From Paenibacillus sabuli (lineage in GTDB: Bacteria > Bacillota > Bacilli > Paenibacillales > Paenibacillaceae), in contig NZ_JACXIZ010000016.1 in assembly GCF_014705605.1 (NCBI RefSeq), forward strand, positions 124,001-188,000: a stretch of DNA of 64,000 nucleotides, written 5' to 3'. The notes beneath the pieces were generated by a model that worked only from the letters and a program-made list of their open reading frames with translations, did no database searches and was not told where the DNA came from. A program made the translations under genes and the position numbers. This document shows, one piece after another, positions 59,596 through 64,000 of this stretch (positions are counted from its first letter, which is position 1; each line of letters opens with the position of its first letter).

Positions 59596-59736
59596 GTGAC
59601 AAATGCCATTCGCCGACATAGGATGAAGGGAGAGTCCAGCCCGGTCTCTCGCACCCGAGAAGACGCCTGCGGGCCGTGTCGGTATCGGGAGGATACAGTC
59701 AAAGCGAAGGGCGATCCCTTCGCTTCTCCTTTTTTC
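59596..59736 (+). ncRNA. Candidate small RNA with its own promoter and terminator
   Basis: GTGACA (59596-59601), 17 bases, TAGGAT (59619-59624) form a promoter-like pair. From about 59631 the sequence is GC-rich and can fold (GGGAGAG/CTCTC, CCCGA/TCGGG), and it ends in a perfect terminator, AAGCGAAGGG-CGAT-CCCTTCGCTT (59702-59725), followed by CTCCTTTTTT. No reading frame with a ribosome-binding site lies inside. It could be a small RNA of about 105 bases or a leader/attenuator for rpoE, which starts 120 bases later. Confidence 0.45.
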
Positions 59737-59857
59737 CGCGGACAAGCCGTTCGCGCAGTCTTGCTTTTTTAGGGGAAATAGGTTTTACTATAGGTTGATA
59801 ATGGATACAAATAGATGAAGTCCAGATAGATCTGTTCGAGAGGAAGTGAGTGTAAGG

Positions 59858-60406
59858 ATGAGCAGCGAAGTCACGCTGAAAATTAATCCCGAGCGGCTCA
59901 AGGAAATGCCGATGGTCGACCTGGCCTTCGAGGTGCTGAAGGCGGCCAATACGCCCTTTTACTACCGGGATCTGATCATGGAAATTGCACGTATCCGGGG
60001 TCTGTCGCAGGATGCGATCAACCAGATCATCGCGCAGGTGTACACCGAGATTAACATTGACGGCCGCTTTGCCTGCGTCGGCAGCAACATGTGGGGACTC
60101 AAGCGCTGGTATCCGGTCGAGCGCTCGGAGGATCCGATCGGCAATGCGAAGCGCCCGCGCATCATCAACGACGACGATGACGACGAAGAAGAGAGCTTCG
60201 ACGGCGAGGAAGAGGAAACCTACGTAGCCGATGAAGAGGATTTTGATATGTACGACGAGGACAACGAAGAAGCGTTCGAGGAAGGCGACGACGATTCCGA
60301 GGTCGAAGAGGACGTCGAGATCGACGAAGAAGATATGGACGAAGAGGAAGAGGAGGAAGCGGACAGCGAGGACGAATCCGAGGAAGAGGACGAAGAAGAC
60401 CGCTGA
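59858..60406 (+). CDS. rpoE: RNA polymerase delta subunit
   Basis: A 182-residue protein found in Firmicute RNA polymerase, where it aids recycling and promoter selectivity. Residues 1-90 form the HARE-HTH domain (VDLAFEVLKAANTPFYYRDL, QVYTEINIDGRFACVG, MWGLKRWYP), and the rest is an almost wholly Asp/Glu tail. The start at 59858 is used; a GTG four codons earlier overlaps the AGGAAG ribosome-binding site. The order rpoE-pyrG-spo0F-fba is the Bacillus order. No terminator lies between its stop and the pyrG promoter. Confidence 0.95.
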   Translation: MSSEVTLKINPERLKEMPMVDLAFEVLKAANTPFYYRDLIMEIARIRGLSQDAINQIIAQVYTEINIDGRFACVGSNMWGLKRWYPVERSEDPIGNAKRPRIINDDDDDEEESFDGEEEETYVADEEDFDMYDEDNEEAFEEGDDDSEVEEDVEIDEEDMDEEEEEEADSEDESEEEDEEDR

Positions 60407-60442
60407 GTCTGGACCGTGCCCGAGTGCGGCCCCATGGAGTTC

Positions 60443-60471
60443 TTGACAGAGCAGATGGGACGGGGTACACT
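60443..60471 (+). promoter_or_regulatory. SigA promoter of pyrG
   Basis: TTGACA (60443-60448), 17 bases, TACACT (60466-60471). The expected start falls on GGGC at 60479-60482, the same initial transcribed sequence as Bacillus pyrG, where extra G residues are added when CTP is low. Confidence 0.75.
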
Positions 60472-60478
60472 ATTGCTT

Positions 60479-60556
60479 GGGCTTTACATTCGATTAGTAT
60501 TTATACCTGATTTCGATAAAAGTGCCCCGTGCAAGCGGGTGTCACTTTTTTTGTTT
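60479..60556 (+). promoter_or_regulatory. pyrG CTP-sensing leader and attenuator
   Basis: The leader begins GGGCTTTAC and ends in a terminator: AAAAGTGCCCCG (60518-60529) pairs with CGGGTGTCACTTTT, followed by a T tract (60546-60552). The CCCC in the 5' arm could pair with a slipped poly-G 5' end and prevent the terminator, as established for Bacillus subtilis pyrG. It also can terminate rpoE readthrough. Confidence 0.7.
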
Positions 60557-60613
60557 TGCCTTGAAATTTCAGGAAGAAATAGATAGGGCCAAGGCCGGAT
60601 CGACATCAATTAG

Positions 60614-62236
<1,623 letters not shown>

Positions 62237-62272
62237 GGGCGCTGCAAGCATTTACTTTTTTTCCATTCCTAA

Positions 62273-62302
62273 GCAGGATAACCAGACCGGCATCGCGAAT
62301 GT
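62273..62302 (+). promoter_or_regulatory. Candidate sigma-H promoter of spo0F
   Basis: GCAGGATAA (62273-62281) matches the sigma-H -35 consensus RNAGGAWWW exactly; 12 bases later CGCGAATGT contains GAAT (62297-62300) of the -10 RNNGAATWW. Bacillus subtilis spo0F is known to have a sigma-H promoter. It lies about 160 bases before the TTG start; the rest of the spacer holds no gene. Confidence 0.5.
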
Positions 62303-62457
62303 AGTAAGCGAGCGTTGGAGCGCGACACGCTTCAGACTTGTTCACGCCTCAGCCAAATACGCAAGGGTAATGGCTTCGAGAGCTACCGCTTAGTGAAAGC
62401 CCCGAAACGCACTGCAACGCAGCCGTATACACTTGCATACATGTGGGAGGGTTTAAG

Positions 62458-62856
62458 TTGGAGAAGAAGAAAGTGTTGATTGTTGACGACCAGAACGGAA
62501 TTCGCGTGCTTCTTGTAGAGGTATTCAGCAGCGAAGGCTACCAGACCTTTCAAGCTTCCAACGGCAAACTGGCGCTTGAGATTGTGAAGGCGGAGTCGCC
62601 GAATCTCGTCCTGCTGGATATGAAAATTCCGGGCATGGACGGGCTGGAGATTCTGAAGCACATCAAGGCGATCGACCGTGACATCAAGGTCATCATGATG
62701 ACCGCTTACGGCGAATTGGACATGATCAAAGAAGCGACCGATTTGGGCGCGCTCATGCATTTTACGAAGCCGTTTGACATTGATGAAATGCGCGTTGCGG
62801 TCAACATGCAGCTGCGCGGAGGCGATTCCAACGGTTTTTATGCGGTAGGGTCCTGA
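62458..62856 (+). CDS. spo0F: Sporulation phosphorelay response regulator Spo0F
   Basis: A 132-residue single-domain receiver that passes phosphate from sporulation kinases to Spo0B and then Spo0A. Acidic residues D10-D11, the phospho-acceptor at exactly Asp54 ([13 protein letters not shown]), Thr in MMTAYGE and Lys in FTKPFD match Spo0F numbering. This supports the TTG start at 62458, which has GGGAGGG six bases upstream; a GTG at 62443 would disturb the numbering. There is no DNA-binding domain. Location between pyrG and fba is as in Bacillus. The tail is a little longer than usual ([12 protein letters not shown]). Confidence 0.96.
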   Translation: MEKKKVLIVDDQNGIRVLLVEVFSSEGYQTFQASNGKLALEIVKAESPNLVLLDMKIPGMDGLEILKHIKAIDRDIKVIMMTAYGELDMIKEATDLGALMHFTKPFDIDEMRVAVNMQLRGGDSNGFYAVGS

Positions 62857-62871
62857 GGGGCCCTTTTTTTT
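62847..62871 (+). terminator. Rho-independent terminator of spo0F
   Basis: AGGGTCC-TGAG-GGGCCCT (62847-62864), one G-T pair, followed by seven T. It includes the spo0F stop codon. Confidence 0.85.
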
Positions 62872-62931
62872 GAAAGGATACAGATTAAAAACTTATAACA
62901 CTCGGACTCTTTACCAATTGACGTATGCTTG

Positions 62932-62940
62932 TGGTATAAT
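62932..62940 (+). promoter_or_regulatory. Extended -10 promoter of fba
   Basis: TGGTATAAT (62932-62940) is a full extended -10 element, 60 bases before the fba start. A good -35 at the right distance is not seen; TTGACG at 62918 is too close. Confidence 0.5.
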
Positions 62941-62999
62941 GGCTCAGTATGACAAGTCGTACGGGCTTGAGATATTACGATTTAGGAGGAAGCGGGACC

Positions 63000-63854
63000 A
63001 TGGCATTGGTATCAATGAATGAGTTTTTGCCAAAGGCAAAGGAAAAGCAATTTGCGGTTGGCCAGTTTAACATGAACAATCTGGAATTCGCCCAGGCGAT
63101 CGTAGAGGCGGCGATGGAGGAGAAATCGCCGTTTATCTATGGCGTCAGCGAAGGCGCGCTCAAATACATGGGCATCGAATTCACGGTGGCGATCGCTGAA
63201 GCGGCGGCAAAGAAGTCCGGTCTGCCGATCGCGCTGCACCTCGACCATGGCAGCAGCTTCGAAGTCGCGATGAAGTGCATCCGCGCAGGTTTCTCTTCCG
63301 TCATGTTCGACGGCTCCCACTATTCGCTTGAAGAGAATATCAAGCTGACCAAAGAGGTCGTCAAAGCCGCGCATGCCATGGGCGTGTCCGTCGAAGGCGA
63401 GCTGGGTACGATCGGCGGCGTCGAGGATGACATCAGCGTGGACGAAGAGCACGCCAGCCTGGCCAATCCGGAAGAAGCGATCCGTTTCTACGAGGAGACG
63501 GGCGTTGATTGCCTCGCGATTGCAGTCGGTACGGCGCACGGTATGTACAAGGGCGAGCCGAAAATTCATTTTGACGTCATTAAGCAGGTCGCAGGCGCGA
63601 TCCCGGTCCCGGTCGTACTGCACGGCGGCTCCGGCGTCAAGGACGAGGCAATTCGTCAAGCCGTACTCGCAGGCGTCGGCAAGATCAACGTCAACACCGA
63701 GAATCAAGTGGCGTGCACGAACGCAATCCGCGAGACACTCTCCGGCAACGCGTCCGTCTATGATCCCCGCAAGTATTTGACTCCTGCCCGCAGCGCGATG
63801 ACAGCTGTCGTGCAAGAAAAAATTCGCCTGTTCGGCAGTAGCAACCAAGCGTAA
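63000..63854 (+). CDS. fba: Class II fructose-bisphosphate aldolase
   Basis: A 284-residue zinc-dependent aldolase of glycolysis and gluconeogenesis that interconverts fructose 1,6-bisphosphate with dihydroxyacetone phosphate and glyceraldehyde 3-phosphate. Class II features: FAVGQFNMNNLEF, the zinc-binding ALHLDHGSSFE, GTAHGMYKGEPK and VLHGGSGVKDEAI, then KINVNTENQ. ATG 63000 has AGGAGGA nine bases upstream and yields the normal length; upstream frames are shadows. It follows spo0F, as in Bacillus. Confidence 0.97.
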   Translation: MALVSMNEFLPKAKEKQFAVGQFNMNNLEFAQAIVEAAMEEKSPFIYGVSEGALKYMGIEFTVAIAEAAAKKSGLPIALHLDHGSSFEVAMKCIRAGFSSVMFDGSHYSLEENIKLTKEVVKAAHAMGVSVEGELGTIGGVEDDISVDEEHASLANPEEAIRFYEETGVDCLAIAVGTAHGMYKGEPKIHFDVIKQVAGAIPVPVVLHGGSGVKDEAIRQAVLAGVGKINVNTENQVACTNAIRETLSGNASVYDPRKYLTPARSAMTAVVQEKIRLFGSSNQA

Positions 63855-63890
63855 ATTCCATAAACCACCGAAAACCGTCATTCGGCGCGC

Positions 63891-63960
63891 ACCGCCATTC
63901 TCCGTCTTCCCGCGTCCGCGATTTTGCCATGTCGGCCGCAGGTTGCGGAGAGGCGGTTTT
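63891..63960 (+). terminator. Possible terminator after fba
   Basis: ACCGCC...CTCCG (63891-63904) pairs with CGGAG-A-GGCGGT (63946-63957), followed by TTTT, with a long, itself structured loop. Nothing else is recognisable in 63855-64000. Confidence 0.4.
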
Positions 63961-64000
63961 CCGCTGGTTGTCTGGATTTTTCGGAACGAAACTTACCTGG

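Noticed and set aside
59628-59736. Glycine, THF or guanidine riboswitch in the segment before rpoE
   Set aside because: GGGAGAG looked suggestive, but the other conserved segments of these riboswitches are missing, and rpoE is not a usual target.
62918-62923. TTGACG as the -35 of fba
   Set aside because: It is only 11 bases from the TATAAT, too close for SigA; an extended -10 promoter is more likely.

Overview
The window looks like chromosomal DNA from an endospore-forming member of the Paenibacillaceae (Paenibacillus or Cohnella type). It is mostly GC-rich. The right half carries a Bacillus-like housekeeping order (ywhD, pbpG, speE-speB, ywiB-argS, rpoE, pyrG, spo0F, fba), and Firmicute-type RNA switches are present. 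No rRNA, tRNA, CRISPR array or transposase was found. All identifications come from reading motifs and gene order; no database search was possible.

1-27 kb is accessory carbohydrate territory. After the 3' end of an AraC-type regulator (1-464), a plus-strand arm (649-15324) runs: YesM-like sensor kinase, YesN-like response regulator, sugar-binding lipoprotein, two permeases, a 1564-residue secreted beta-helix protein, a Cys-type sulfatase and a heparinase II/III-like lyase. A minus-strand arm (27183-15321) runs towards it with a matching content: tandem-sensor kinase, response regulator, two LplB/LplC-like permeases, binding lipoprotein, Cys-type sulfatase and a secreted jelly-roll/CBM protein. 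The arms meet at overlapping stop codons next to an 18-bp perfect hairpin. The simplest reading is a two-armed locus for sulfated, uronate-containing polysaccharides: secreted proteins cut and bind outside, ABC importers carry oligosaccharides in, and sulfatases and lyase without signal peptides finish the work in the cytoplasm. No transport ATPase, sulfatase-maturating enzyme or unsaturated glycuronidase is present here. Most of the plus arm (about 0.5-13.4 kb) looks visibly AT-richer than its surroundings.

27-45 kb is mixed: a SinR-type repressor divergent from a small coiled-coil protein with palindromes between them, a VLRF1-type release-factor relative, an MscS channel, a Gfo/Idh/MocA oxidoreductase, a MITE-like element, a Dabb protein with no normal start near its Shine-Dalgarno, a stalk-domain protein, an ECF sigma/anti-sigma pair divergent from a secreted tandem-repeat protein with PhoP-like direct repeats between, a giant Lhr-type helicase and a photolyase.

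45-64 kb is core genome with dense RNA-level control: a ydaO (c-di-AMP) riboswitch before an NlpC/P60 endopeptidase; an M1 peptidase and membrane protein; ywhD; a class A PBP; speE-speB; a T-box leader cut off from ywiB-argS by an antisense AraC gene; an intracellular-type subtilisin; a candidate small RNA; rpoE; pyrG with a CTP-type initiation/attenuation leader; spo0F with a sigma-H-like promoter; and fba.
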